From Lethocerus indicus (lineage: Eukaryota > Arthropoda > Insecta > Hemiptera > Belostomatidae), in contig JACDQD010000003.1 in the NCBI GenBank assembly GCA_019843655.1, positions 13,704,925 to 13,768,924 on the forward strand: a stretch of DNA of 64,000 bases, given 5' to 3'. Positions 49,361 through 63,636 of the stretch are shown one piece after another. The notes under the pieces are model-generated. The model did no database searches and was not told the DNA's origin. It worked only from the letters and a program-made list of their open reading frames with translations. Position 1 is the first letter of the stretch. Every line of letters begins with the position of its first letter. A program made the translations under genes and the position numbers.

Positions 49361-51423
49361 TATCTTTATCTGAAACTCAGGCGAGGATTTCAGTGTGACA
49401 GATGAGAACTCGTTACAAGAAAGGGGCTATTTTTTCACGGATCTTTAATTCCTAATATTTTCGACTCGGTGCCCAATTTTTTCTTGTTTTCTCCCTCAGT
49501 CATCTACTTAATCATCTTTTTTTGAATTTTAACACAAATCGGGACAGCTGTTTTTCAATAAATAATCTTCTACGAATAATTTCCAATACTTAAATCAATT
49601 AAAGAGAACATAATCGTTTATATAATCGTAAATACTTAAACTTAGATCAAAGGTAACTTTTTCAGTTCAGCCAAAACCATAAAGCTAAAATTGTTCTTGG
49701 CGTTTCGAGAAGTGATATCAAGGATCAAAAGTCGGAAGCTTAAATGTAGCGGAAATATAAATGTCTAATGCACAAGAAATATTATCGGAACCCTATAAAA
49801 TGGAATTTCCATTTACTTGAGTATTCGAAATACCAGTCTTTTTTGCCTCCGCCTTAGGAATGTGCGAAAACAGAATATATGCGAGGGTAAATTGAAATAC
49901 AATACAGAATGAATAAGACTAAAGTATGTAATAAACTTATTTTTATTGAATATAGGGTATTAACAACGGACGATAATAGGCTGCTGAAGCAGAATAACAT
50001 TAAAATATGCTAACGTAAGATTTAATTTGTGTAATAAATTATAAATATTGTGTATGCCTGAAACAAGTATTTGTTATATAGGAAATAAATCCAGTTGCGT
50101 CCGAATGGTTTAATTATTAAATGCCCGAGGGTCTGCATTGTTCGGAGTAAGAATAAAACGGAATAATACTAGAGGAGACTGTTCCCCACAGTTGTGAGTT
50201 GGGACAAGCGTTAAAATTTCAGTAGGGCGAGAGTATTGTGCTCATTATTTGCACATACTTTAATTGGGGCACATGACCGTGGGGTGAGGGGGCCTCTGAA
50301 AGTTTCAGCCGGTTCACGCCCGCCCCAGGCTTCATGTCCCCCTTCCTCGAAATGCAAGGGACTGACTGAAAATACAGAAAAAAGAGGAAAAACGGGAAAA
50401 AGCCTCCGGACCTTCGTCATAATAAAAAGTCCAAAATATTCTCACCTCGTTTAAGGCCATCCCAATTCACGATTTCAGTTTTTGCGTCTCCTCGTTAATT
50501 TCAAACAGTTCAAACAATCCCTGGAGCTAATTCCAACTTTCGAATCGTAATAAATATATCCAATAACCGTTAGTGAAAAGTGGAAGTCTTACAATTTAAA
50601 CTTTTAAACGCATGACGACAGTGTCGACTGTCTTCTTTTCAATTAAAAATACCGAGTCGAGTAAGAAATTCGCTGAAAAATTATTCATTATTCTCCAATC
50701 AATTAGTCAGCAAGTTTTTCCTAATATAAGTACCTCCTCCACTACCTGGCTTTTTTGCTTTTATTTCGGGGATCTGCCCAGGGAACTCTCAGTCGCCTCC
50801 GCCAGGAGAAGTCATCTCCTGCTTCCCTGGGAGTTGGCAGTCCCTTTCCCCTGGGAGCTTACATGAGCCCCATTATTATAGGATGGAAAAAGACATGGAA
50901 AACAGCTTGATTTGGGTACCTGTCAGTCCTGTCATCTAGAGTTTCCTGGTCCGACTCAATTGCGCATCTTTTGATGTAAAGAAGTCTTTCTTTCCGGAAA
51001 GGTGCAACATTTCAATTTCTTCACGGAGAGCCGAACACCACTATAGTTTTAATATATTAAACTATATTAATAAATAATAATCAACTAAGAATACAATATT
51101 TTAATAAGAACAGATCAAAATTAGGTGAAATTTGGAAATGAATTAATATTTGGCCCACCAGAATTCGAACCTTGGTATGCGGTTAATGAATAGGAAAATG
51201 TATATTTCAATAAAATAAAAGCACTAAGCCATATTTCAATGTTCTGTGTACTAATTTATCAACGCTTACAATTTGTTGAATAACAACCATTATATTTTCA
51301 CAAGGACATACCAGCAAGGTACAATATTTTCAACATTACGACCGCTTCTAGATCTGAATAATCGAAAAACAATTTTCTAGGTGAAATGATTTCATTACAC
51401 TCCGGTGAGAAATTTATATTTAA

Positions 51424-51425
<2 letters not shown>
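49361..51425. other. AT-rich non-coding stretch with two islands
   Basis: No supported gene. Islands at about 50150-50460 and 50750-50870; the latter holds the nested hairpin listed separately. Confidence 0.45.
50777..50831. other. Nested perfect hairpin (9-bp + 7-bp stems)
   Basis: CCCAGGGAA (50777-50785) pairs perfectly with TTCCCTGGG (50823-50831). Inside it, CAGGAGA (50803-50809) pairs perfectly with TCTCCTG (50815-50821) around the 5-base loop AGTCA. The 3' arms are separated by one base and the 5' arms by 17. CTGCC just left and GGCAG just right could add pairing. A further CCCTGGGAG follows near 50850. The island could be a structured RNA, a MITE core or a dense regulatory element. 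Confidence 0.7.

Positions 51426-51472
<47 letters not shown>
51426..51472. repeat. (AT)n microsatellite, ~47 bp
   Basis: Uninterrupted AT dinucleotides. Confidence 0.97.
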
Positions 51473-51473
<1 letters not shown>

Positions 51474-54400
51474 CTCCTAAGGAAAACTTCTTAGTCCAGC
51501 CTTGTTTTTATTGTCTAATAAATAATTATAAAAGTATATAAAATTGCCGACGGTAATCTCATGCTAAATGCATTGGCTGAAATACTGGGTACTAAATTTT
51601 GCACAAACACTCGCAACCTTCTACAGCCGACATTTCCTAGGGGCCTAATAGGGAGGGATTTATCTGTATAAGTCATATTTCCGATACGGGACGCGGAGTT
51701 TGTCAATTTTTCATTATCGACCCGCAGGCCTGATATATTCCCTCCGGGCGGCGGTAGTGTTTTTGCCGCAAGCCGTCAAATCCCCCGGGGAGTGGCATAT
51801 CGGCAACGTGCGGTAAATCCGCCAGCAAAACGTGAGCACGTCCATTGCGACCCTCCAACACAGGAGTCTAGATATTTTCTTAAATATAATTCTGATATGC
51901 TTACGCGCATTTCTGCATTCTGAAAATTATGCATAATGGACAAATTAAGTAGAATATCTATGTCTGGGCAAAATTTCAGTAATTTAATTCCGAATCTTCT
52001 TATTATACAACTGTGAGCCTTAAAAATATAAATTGCCCATTGTAACTACAATCCCAAAAAGGAAGGAATTCAACTTTTAATATAACTAGAAATAAATTCC
52101 TGAAATGTTGGCTTCTTTTTTAGGAAATGCTAGTTACAAAAGGAGGGGAGTAAAAAGAAGATCGCCAATAAAAATATAAACTGTTATTCCAAAGGCAGTA
52201 TGCGTTCAGTAAGTTTCTCATTGGTACGATTTTTGGATGATTATTCACCAGTCGGGTTGTATCAGCCGGTCGGATTGGGTTGCCGTCCCAGGGAGTGTTT
52301 TTTGCCCGGGCGTTCCCTCATATCTTCACATGCAATTCGGTTGCCCTCCCTATTACCTGCTCCTCCTTTTCTGGTAGAAGGTTATTCCTTTAGTGGGCGA
52401 GCACCAGAATAGGGAAAACTGTAATAAACTGTAATGTACGAACGCACCATTCCAGTCCTGTCTTGCTCGCCTTATCTGGAGAAGAGCCCGATAGCGGCGA
52501 GCAGCACCCCCAAACTTCCAGGGCATCTTAATCCCTTATAAGCGGCCCATAATAAAGCCCACTGTGGGGGCCCCTTCTTTCAGTTTCAGATACCGGATTC
52601 TCGGAATCGATTCTTCCCTTCCCCAACTCCTTCTATAAATGGAGTTCCTCCCTCCCTCCCTCCTATTAGGGAAGTTTTATTGTAGTCAGCTATTATACTC
52701 AATTACTCGATTCTTTGCTTTCTCTAAAAGGGATAATTATTCGGGAAGAGTTTTGAAATGGAAAAGGCCCCCTCAGTCTGACTACCTAGAAGGCTTAGGG
52801 TGCAGTACATATTTCCTGTAGAATTCTCTACAGTACTAGAAGCGAAATTATAATTTCTCTTCAGGTTCTTATAACTTTAAATTTATGAATTTTTATAAAC
52901 ATTTGCAATAAATGAATGGCGGAATACTACTGTGGCATCGATATAATGAGGTTACGAGTTAATTATTACTGCTAGAAACACCTGTTACACACCTATATTG
53001 GTGTATAAACTGTACAAGAATTGGATCGCGACGTCCAACAGGAATAGAATGCGGCTTCCTGGTCTTGAAAGGTATGGAACAGAGCGACCGATAAACAGCG
53101 GTATCGTGAGACAAATATCTGGGCCATTCTGGCGGAACCGAGGGACCCTAATGGGATTTCTCAATTGTAGGGAAACGTTTGCGGGCCGGCTCTCCTGGGC
53201 CGGACCTCGGGTCACCGCATTTAACCGAAACGCGAGTTGGGGGGACACCAAACGCCGTATACCGTCCCGGTTATACGAGGACAGCGTACACGATTAGCAT
53301 GGGACCACCCGAAGCCCCAGCCGAGAATAATGGGGCGGATGGCGGCCTACTACACCCCTCCGAAACCGTTATTTGAAACAGAACGAATTGGTTGGCCCCA
53401 ATAGGTTCCCGCGGCATACCCCTAATTCCGAAAATTGCCAGTTCTCCGACTGATAAAGAAAAACCCGCACCTAGCGTGTACCCGACGGTACCGTAGCGTA
53501 TACGAGGAATGAATAGCCGAATCCATGAAATTTAGGTTACGCAATTTCGGCACCACTATTTCAGTCCCACGACAAATGCACCAATAACGAAACCGAGGAA
53601 TGGAATAATTTGCGAATGAATGTGATCTAGCAGATGTCGATATGTAGCCGAAATATCCTTCATTATGTCGCTACTGGTTTAATATATTCAAGTTAGTCTT
53701 TATGACAGAGTGTTACAACAAATTAACAAATGAATAAAATTGAGGAAATTGGGAACAGTGACATTTTCAGGACTCACAGTTAAAGATAAAGATGTAATTG
53801 ATTTATCCTTAACTGACTCCATATTACGCACGAAATATTAGATGTGAACGAAAAATAAGTTTTCGTAAGGAGAAAGTTATAATTACCATTTCTAGAGGGT
53901 TTCTAAAATACATGAGATAATTATGTTGTGTTCCAAACTTCACTATAAATTCAATTAGTGTTTAATAATGCACAGCCGTTTGGTGGTATCAGAGTTTGTT
54001 CTCTACTCCCATTGTGGGTGTTCCTGTTTTTTTTCTTTTTTAATTCCATAAACGTCGGAGAATGGCCGCAATAAGTTTCTCTGTATCTCTCCCCAGCTAA
54101 ACACTTACAATTCCCCCATGAGGTGCCCCGAATCCATTTCGAGGCGCACTGCATAAATCCTTCTCTCGCGACAAAAACTCTCCCTCCTCCTTATTGGAAA
54201 TCCGCACGGGCGACGGAGAAAATTTATTTATTTGGAGCAAACAAGTATTTCCAGAAATGCCAACAACCGGATGCAATTTTCCAGACAGGTTAGGAAACTT
54301 TTTCCTTTTTTTCCTCCGGAGGACTTTACATGAATCATTCACGGGCGATTTGCATATAGAATGTTTTCCACATTTTCAGCGGGCACAATATCTTTGCTTG

Positions 54401-57400
54401 CTGTCATTCAAACGGCCAGATTTATTTTGAATCGGACACACTTACCTGAGGATATTTGTCCTTTAAAACAATTGATTTGGCGTGACTTACATTTAAATAA
54501 TACCGTACGGACAAACAATTTTCAAATGAAATAAATAGGATATAAGACTTTAAGTTTATAAATTCATAATATAACTGCAATGTTGTAATATAACAAACAA
54601 ATAAATAAATAACGAGTACATTACGAGGAGTATCTTTGGTGTATGAAAACAGATTCTGCTCAAGATGCGAGTCAAGATGAACATCAAATGCGTGGACCAA
54701 TTTCGAGGCAATTGATTAGAACCTTCATATATGCAATACAAAGATAATGGATATATTTTATTTCAGGATTGTTATCGAATGTTTCTAAAAGGAATTATAT
54801 TTATAAACATCTGTCAGGATCATTTAAAAGGTGCGTAATCGTACAGTAATGATTTGTATAGGGTAATAAAGCGCCCTCAGCAGGGTCTAATGAACGGAAA
54901 GCATTATTACCTATTGGGCGGAGGAAGATATTGGGAAAACTGGAGTAAAGTTATACTGTTTACCGATGCTGGCTAAAGCCCCATGCAAATATTGTCCGAT
55001 GGTGCTCCAAGTACGCTGTTCTAATCCTGTAAATGACATAAACGGCTGAGCAAACATTTTCATCCTGATACTTTACTAAAGAGGATAGCGCGTTAAATCA
55101 GAAATTTAACTGGGAAAAGTTCATTAGTTCAAATTCCAGTCTTGGTGGTGTTAAGTATTGAAACATACCCGCATGACTGTCTCGTCTTATGTCCGAAATG
55201 CTTAGTACAAGATCTCGAAAGTGGCAATATACGGAATCTTTGTTAAGCCCATTTTGGTTTACGCAGGTCCTGCAAAGCACAAACCATGTATTAAAAAGAC
55301 AAAACCAAAGTATTAAATTTTTTAAACTTAAATTTTCGAAATATGAGAATCACAACTGAAGCATATATATAAATTATTCCAGAAAATATTCGTTTGCAAT
55401 TCAAAATTGGAAATATATTTTTGATTTTCAATTTAGAATATGTAACTTATTATTTTTTATTTTATTATTTTACAATATCATTCGTCTACCCGCATATTCT
55501 GACGTCCCGACGGGCGTTTAGCGATATAAATTACGGGATCCCACTTTTTATATCTAACATCAAATCCCTTTTATATTATCCCTCGAGGTTTATTAGCCCG
55601 GTGATAAACGATTCAGGAACGGGACGACGTAGATATGTAGGGGACTAAACTACCCTATTCGGCTGCCTATTATGCAAATAAATAAGTTGTAAGTTTTGCC
55701 GCAGCCGACCGCTAATGAACCCTTTTCGGGCTTTATTCCCGGCTCAATCGCTTCTGTTGCAATTTAACGACTGACAAATAACGTTAGCGGTACAACAGTA
55801 GGACTCTGGTATACGGCCAGAATCAGCTGTAATTTGTCACTTCCGTTTCGACGCCGCCACTATAGGGCGTCGGTGGTTGAATGGAAACTACGGAATCTCA
55901 CAAAACGCTCTGCCATCGCGCTCATATAATACGTTTTGTTGCAACGCGCGCAATTGTATTACTAAACGACAAATCACTGTGAGATTCTCAGCTCTAAATA
56001 CTAGGATTAAAAATATAATGAAATCTGTATTTATTACGCGACATTAACAATCGTTTAGCTAAAAATTATGATTCAACTCACAGAAAAAACGTAAAAAAGA
56101 AAAATATTAATTTTTTAAATAAACATATTTTCTACCCATTAAAACAGAAATATTGTCTCCTCTTATTAATTTTCTTCCTAAGTTTTTATCAGCTGTCAAT
56201 TATGTATATTTTCCGAGTACAATTGTGGGAAAAGGGGATGCAAAAGGTGGTAATATGAATTTCTCCGAATATTATATACAAATCAGGCCTATTTGGGAGG
56301 CAGACCTAACTGAATGAACTGTAGAAAATACAAAATAAAAAAGTTCCTAACCAATTTTGTTTTTTAATGATGTAGACAGACAGTACCGTTTCTCTGTTCT
56401 TTCTATTTCAAGTTTAGTGATCGCATGCATTCTTAGTCATAAACATTGAACCGGTAAAAGGGTGAGGACAAATTTGCTCAAAGTATTTCGCCAATTCGTG
56501 ACACCATTTTTACCAGATTGTTCCAGAAAGTTTTGCGAAATTTTCTCAAGCGTTTAATCAGATCTACCATGAGTTTGGGATCATCTAAGCTCCTTTGTGA
56601 TTCCTACTTCTAATAAGAGGGAGTTTTCAGGACCAGGATAACCATAGATCGATTTTAAATTCGATTTTTTCAGAACCTCTTTACCTGTCTAATAGTTATA
56701 CGATGGGATAGAGTATCTTCTGATGGTAATAGCACTTTATTACGTTTTATATTGTAACTAGTTATTGGTGTCTCTTGAGAGTACTGATAACGGCCTCTCC
56801 GCCTGAATAAATGTCTCATTAAATTCGACCAAGAGAAGGGGCCGAATTTTGGTTAATTGTCGTGGTAATGGTCCGGACGCCCCCCAAGAATTAGAATTAG
56901 GCCGAGGGCGGGGAGCGGAAATTAAAAATTCAACCCCCCTAATTTTATCTGGGGGCTAATTTATCTCGAGCTTTAGCCCTGACCCTCCGCCGGGCACAAC
57001 GCCATATTAGCAAGATTTTTATTCCGCTAATGGTCCAATAATTCCTCGGATGATTCCCGTCCAGATCGCGTAATTGGCTGTATATTTGTTTAAATTTTTA
57101 ATTATCCTGATAAATCTTAATAAAATAACGAATTAAGTACTATAAATTCGACGCCATAATATATAATACGGCTAGTGCCACTGCTAGCTTAGTTAAACGC
57201 AGCGATCCCAACATTGTCAATCCTTTTGCTCACAATAAAATGTACTTTTGTTATGATTTAACGATTAACGTGTGTCTTTAGTATGTTATACTACAGCCTT
57301 TCCTGTATTAATCAATAACACCGGTAATGGAATTAGAACGGGAAAACAATGCCGGAAAAAACAAGTGTGACAAACAAACGTCCCTCTTCAGAACTACACA

Positions 57401-59916
57401 GTATTAAACTGCAGCCTCAGTGTTTGACGCAGAAATTAATCTTCAGTTTTAAAATTTGTTGCAGGCTAGTAGAGTTGAAATTCGATTTGAATTCGCGAGA
57501 GACGTCATATATATTGAAACCCCCACCCTACTTGTTTTTCGTCTACAAATTAGGTTGTTTTCAATGGCAGTACATCTGGGGTTTCTAGACTACGCGGCGC
57601 TGTTAATCACTGGAAAGTTTCTGTTGCACCAAACTGTTTCTTTTCTGCCGGTTGAAAACCTAATAAATCTTGCACAGAGTGCATAGGATATAACGACGTA
57701 ATCACAATGTAATCAAAGTTGGAATATTGAATTGTCGGTAAGAATACAATGTTCGGGTGGGCAGAGGGCCAAAACTGTTAATCAGGCTGATTTACGGCAG
57801 GTCGCCAATGAATACCACCTTTCTTTCCAGTGCCGAAAAGACCCTTCTTCTCTAGCGCTAACTGACCGCGCCGAGCGAATTAATCAAGCGAATGTGGAAT
57901 GGGAGTCCCCCGGATAACCTCCACATTCCCCTCTCACCATTAGTAATTTAGACAGTCTCTTTAATTCTCATTGAAATTTAATTCCCCCTCTCGTCCAAAT
58001 GTACACCGCATCTTTATTGTTACTAGTCCTGAGAAAATAACTCTCCCTAGAAGGTTGTCATAAGCATGATTAATTTTTCGAACTGTGAATTATATTTCTA
58101 CAAATACGGTCAGTATGTCGTCAGCCGTGGAGGCAGCCGGCTCTTTCATTCTAAAGCGACCACACAGAACAAATTAATTAAAGGACTAGGAAGATTCCAG
58201 AGGTTTGTTGGTAGGAGTAAATCCACCCTTTCTTCTCTTCTGCAATGGAATATATTCTATTATTCTTATCTATCATTCTTATTTAAACAATGTGAAATTC
58301 GGACAATACATTTTATTAAACTCTCCCTCAATTGCAAGGTTAACTAAATTTCAATTGAACTACTTAACTTCTTTTGCCAGAAGGAAAAATTAGTTTCTGT
58401 GAATAGTTTTTTAGAGTAATTTAAAATATAAAGAATCAATTTCTCTATATCAGCCATGAAAATGATTAGGGTCATTGTGATTACGCTCAGAAGTTATGGA
58501 CATATTTCTGTGGATGCAGAACTATCTTTTAGTACGCAAGCCACTAAAGTACATTTCTTCCGAATGCACATCCTGGTACCTTCGTTGTATAAGCGTCGTC
58601 GTCAAATCATAAGGTCATTTCAGGAAAATTTGCCTTGTCCGGTACGACGCCATATAAAGCAGATATTTTGGAGGGCGATGTCGTTGATAAAGGACCTCCC
58701 ATTCCCCCAAATTTTTCAATAAATCGTATTGTTTGTCACGTTTGATTAAATTAATATTAATTTTATATTATAAATAATAAATAAATAAATATTATAAATG
58801 TACAACCGGTCCATAATTGTTCTTGCTACCTACCCCTTTTGTCGGGGCTTTACCTTGATTTGCTGAAAGTGCACCCATTATAAGGCGGGACCAGAGTGCA
58901 ATAATACTAGATAAATTTCCGAACTACAATTAATCAGCGCGGAAGCGGCAGGGATGGCGCTGGGGGTGGGAGGGGCTTGGGGTGCGCTGCCACCACTGGA
59001 TAAATGGGGGTAGGCGTGCAGTTGGTGTTAATCAGTCGACTTAATCAATTAAGTACGGGGACCGCTTTCCGATACACAGATCCCAATCCGGATTTGCTCT
59101 TGTAAAACGGAAACGGTGTCGGCGGGGGGGGGATTTTAAATTCCCGAAGGGCAGTTTATTTGGACAAAACACAACCCCAGTATGTCATTTCCAATTCGAC
59201 GGAATGAATATGCAAGTTGCACTGCAGAGGGACGAACATCGCACTTGTTCGAGAATGGGGGTAATATTGCATTGAGAGATTAAATCATCCAGCGAAAATG
59301 TCCCGCTAGTCATCGAGTTCGGTCCTCCAGATTTATGAACAGATATCAACAGTAATTTATGTACATAATAACAATATAATATGTAACAAATAATAATATG
59401 TAATTGAACATACATTTACATGGATCGTCGTTAATTTCTGCTTTGAAGTATTGCACGGTAACTTGGACACGGCTATCTCAGGAATAACATGTGTTGCTTG
59501 ATGTGTAAAATAAATTACTATTAATTATATTTATACTAATAATTACTATATTATTAATAAATAAATAAATTACACACATCCTGATCAGGAAAATATACCT
59601 AATGTTTCGATAATTATATACAATTGATACTATGCTCTCAATATAAGTGGAGCATAAGGTCATAAAATACTTCATAACGAAGAATGTCTTATGTAAAACT
59701 GTTAAAACATTTGTCTTATTTAATATTCAGACGATTTCCAGCGTTATACTATCGCAATTTTCAATAAATTATTAAAACTAAATAAATTGAATTCCTAGGA
59801 ATTTCTGGTATGACTAAATATCGCCTCCCGACTTTGGCCTTCTACCTCCGAATATATAATAGCGAACGAGTGAATAGATGATAAATTTAGTGAGAGTATA
59901 GTAGAGAGGAGTCACG
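51473..59916. other. Gene desert with the densest series of GC-richer islands
   Basis: No supported gene. Approximate islands: 51560-51860, 52200-52800, 53030-53480, 54000-54400, 55480-55960, 56800-57080, 57730-57990 and 58800-59120. Within 52464-52503, TGCTCGCC and GGCGAGCA form an 8-bp inverted repeat. Near 59028 and 59041 the word TTAATCA occurs twice, the second running into TTAATCAATTAAG. Frames in the islands (99 codons at 52998, 88 at 58456 and others) have no recognised domain. Confidence 0.45.
59028..59052. promoter_or_regulatory. Duplicated TTAATCA sites
   Basis: TTAATCA at 59028-59034 and 59041-59047, the second overlapping AATTAA. TGATTAA-type words are TALE/Hox-like binding cores. 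They sit at the edge of a GC-rich island. The regulatory role is inference. Confidence 0.25.
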
Positions 59917-60312
59917 ATGGCGTCACTGGATCCTGACGTCAGTTCCTGCCTGTCGGCCAGCTAATCCCTGGGCTATGGAGTGCGGTGTCTGGGAAGGCAA
60001 GGTTTGTCCGAACGGCGGGACGCTGCAAATGCAGTTGGAGATATCGGAGCGCGCGCCTGCAAATTGGTCGACGATAACCGCGAGGCGGTCTGGGATCCAG
60101 AGTGGCCGTCATCGATCCTCATCACCGGGGATAAAGTTAACACCTCACACCCCACCGACTCCTCTCAACCGGCGGGGCTCCTATATCACTATAATCCAAT
60201 ACAATCTATTGTTTCCTTTCAACAGGCGTCCTTCGACTCCCCTGTGTATAATGTATCCGGGGTCAATATTTCGGCCGGAGTTATTGGAGGTTCCCGAATC
60301 GAACTAGGATAA
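59917..60312 (+). pseudogene. GC-rich candidate 5' exon or broken ORF, unknown function
   Basis: An ATG at 59917 opens MASLDPDVSSCLSAS and meets TAA at 59962-59964. The same frame then runs open to 60312, including ARACKLVDDNREAVWDPEWP, a plausible soluble-protein composition. TGACGTCA, a CREB/ATF-type site, overlaps the start at 59934-59941. I do not recognise the family. The segment sits in a GC-rich island with overlapping frames in other phases (59975 plus, 59973 minus), so chance openness is possible. If real, the in-frame stop means it is a pseudogene or is spliced around the stop. Confidence 0.2.
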
Positions 60313-63015
60313 ATCTCCAATTAAATATCGCCCCGTTGCTATTCTGCGGCGTACTTTAAGAAAATGCGTATAGAATGCGTGTCCACACAAAATGACTGAA
60401 GTCGATTTAATCGAGCATTGTAAAGAAATATGTAATCAATAAGTAATTAAAGTTCAAATGGATTTCATGCACCTCCGGAACAGAATTTCTACACATATTT
60501 CTGTCATAATTGTCCATAGAAATTTAACTCGTATGTATTTTCTTATAGTAACGTGATAAGAAAATATGTACTCAATGGAAGTTACGTACACTTAGTCTAC
60601 TTCAGGCGTGTTCCATTCGTTTGCGACGGAGAGGAATTTTGAATTTGGCCTTCGGGCGTATCAATCGTGGAACTCTCTTTGTTTTCATTAACGTAGTGGC
60701 AATGATATATGGAACTCGGCGGCGGTTCTTCGTCTTTGTCGTATTGGAGTAATGAGGGCCGGAGAAGTGGGTCGCTATTTGTCCCGGGTCGGTATTATTT
60801 ATTCAATGCTGTCTAGTGCAGGCCCCGCGTTTCCTCACTCCTCCTCGGCCCCGATTTGTTGTCGTCGCCCGCTGACCGACCGAGTAAACTCGCTACCGTC
60901 CCCAGTTTAAATGATAACGCCTAATCGTTCGCCGCTCTAGAATGAAATGGCCAAGAACAAGAACTGTAGTTCCCTATACGTTGAATATTAACGACGAAAA
61001 CGTTTCCACCACAATTCCTGGGAAGTTTCGCGAAGGTTCGGAATATGATGAGCCAACGGTAAGCGACGACGTTAGAAGGATTTAAAGATAATCACACTCA
61101 AAATTACAAATCTTCAACTGATAAATCCTATGGCGAACAAATTAAAATGATTGAAAAAACCACTGCAGTATCAGTACTAACAGTGATGAAAGGCAGCCGA
61201 CATGCACAAGTTAGATTAGGTTAGGTTATGGCTCGCATTATTACTACAGGAATACTACGGACATTGTAGATATACAGTCGAGAGCGTGTGTATTTAAGAA
61301 AGCTGTTTAGGTCTATCCATAAATTGTTTAAAGGAAATGATTATTTAGCTGCGTCAGGGGTACGTGGCAGATGGAACATATCTAAGGGAATAGATGTTTA
61401 TTAGATTCCGTATTTTAAACGAGTTGAAATACATCGTTCAAAATTTAAGATAAAGATTGATTTACATTCAATCTGTCAATATCAAATCTTGTATCGTTAT
61501 CTAAAAGTTAATCTCGACAGACCGTATCTTTCAAAACATGCGTACTTTTCGTTATTATGTTACGAGGGGAATAAAATTTGTTGCCACCGTAAACACAATA
61601 TCATTGATTTGGAATTTAAAAAAGTAATAAAATACAATTATTAAAAACGAATGTATTTTAAAATTAACATAACCAACTCAAAGAAGCGTTCGAAAAGAGC
61701 GCCTCTTCTCGATGTATTCCGCTCAACACTTTCACGCTGTCAACGCTTTTTATATTTAAAATGGGGCCAGTCTCACGTAACGCCTACCCGGGATAGGGGA
61801 TCCGTTGCCCGGTAAGCTTGAAAAGCACTTAAGTAGCCTCCAGTGAATTAAGTCCTTTCCCTCTCTCCCCGTTAAGTCGCTATGAACCCAGTTCATCCTC
61901 TTCCTAAGGGCGACGATGCCCCCATAAACCCGACTGCCGGGAGCACAGTGCCACCCACTTTGTCACATTCTGTGCCACCACATAATTTCCGTCTCATTAG
62001 TAGCCATATCCCACTCCCTGCCAGATAAATGAGCTCGTGTCCATAGAATTACAGATTTAACCTACAATCATCCACTCATATACAATGTAGTACTTGATCG
62101 TCTAAATTAATTTGTATCAATTAAAAATAGTTAATATTTATTCATTATGCCGATTAATATTTCTTCGCAATTACAGAAAGACGTATTACAATATATTATT
62201 ATATTACTTATTATAATATAATCGCCTATTTTCTTGAGGTAATGGAAAATAAAATACAATTACTTATTTTTACTGCGTGAAACTTATGATATAGAATATG
62301 CATCACGAATTCTTAATATTCACCGTAATTTACTACGCTTACTGCTGAGTTTACTGGTTTTTGAGCAATGGTTAGGTCTGCAATATATCGAAAATGTAAA
62401 GTTGTACAGCTCGCGACGATTCTGTTCGGCGACTATGACTTGTAGACGAAAAGACGAATACCTAAATTTGTTCATATACTGTGTACAAAGAATAATTGAA
62501 TTATGACTGAACTTTGCTAAATTCGATTACCGTTCATACGGGACCGCAGTCGTAGCGATTGAAAATTTATTTCCGCTCAGAGTGCAAGAACGAGGTAAAG
62601 TTGCGTTCAAATATTTATATAGGGTTAACGCAAAATAAAGGGAGCCGAAACAAGTAAACAGCAAAAACTGGCGGAAGGTTAATTAAACTTTATACGCAAT
62701 ATTATTATAGCAACTCTGAAGCGCTCAGGGCTCAGGGGCTTTTTATCGTACTAAATTCCCGAGCCGTTTGCCCAGGTCAGACGTGAGTCGAATCCCCCAG
62801 CCTTTTCGGTTAAATCGGTGAAGGTTAAGCGCACATTTGAAGTTCCGCGGAGTTTTCAAATCAGAAAGTAAAATTTTCAATAAATTCCATGGATTAGAGA
62901 TTATAATTTTATGAACCAAACACTATAAAAGCTATTTTTAAACGTAGTTGTAGAAAAAGTAAATTGAACAAAATTATAATCATAGGTCAGGCCATCTTGT
63001 GCTCGAGCGTGTCTG

Positions 63016-63019
<4 letters not shown>
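60313..63019. other. Gene desert with GC-richer islands
   Basis: No supported gene. Islands at about 60600-60960, 61680-62040 and 62640-62830. Two consecutive TTAGG units, the insect telomere word, occur near 61215-61225, too few to mean anything. The 62140-62230 stretch is very AT-rich. Confidence 0.45.
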
Positions 63020-63072
<53 letters not shown>

Positions 63073-63082
63073 TATACATATA
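63020..63082. repeat. (TA)n microsatellite with imperfect tail
   Basis: Uninterrupted TA dinucleotides to about 63064, then ACACATATATATACATATAG. Confidence 0.95.
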
Positions 63083-63636
63083 GATAAACAATTTTCAGAA
63101 ATCATAAACTAGTTAGTCTGCAACACTGAAATGTGATAAAAATTACTTGGCTTAATTAAATGACAACAGACATCCGCGATTACCCTTGCTTTCAGGATTT
63201 AATGTGAATTAATTTGAATATAAATGACTTATTATCATAGAATTTAGCGATTCTGTATATATTCGAGAAAACTAGTTACGAAATATAATTTTACATATGA
63301 AACCTAAAGTATTTCAAATAGTTGACGAATATTCTATTATCATTTGTAGAGAACCACAATAAAAGAAGAACCACAGATAATATATACCTGTGTATATAAA
63401 TAAATGATAAATAATTAACATTAAAATAGAATATTTTCATTTTCTTTAGAACGGTCGTGGCCGTCGTCAAAAGTTGCCACTGCTTTTACTTACAATGAAT
63501 ATAACTTTTATAATGGGGAATATATCGTATATAAGATGAAGAAATCAAATTAAAATATTTCTTGAATTACACATGTAACTTCAAAACGAGCGAAAGTTTC
63601 TACGACCAAAATTCGATCTCGAGCAGCAGGTGTTGA
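63083..63636. other. AT-rich non-coding stretch
   Basis: Nothing recognisable apart from low-complexity A/T sequence. Confidence 0.4.

Noticed and set aside
51160..51220. tRNA-like B box (GGTTCGAATTC on the minus strand); similar words near 23519, 55128 and 62793
   Set aside because: No matching A box, T-stem pairing or acceptor stem could be built around them.
61205..61230. Telomeric TTAGG repeats
   Set aside because: Only two consecutive units; not a telomere tract.
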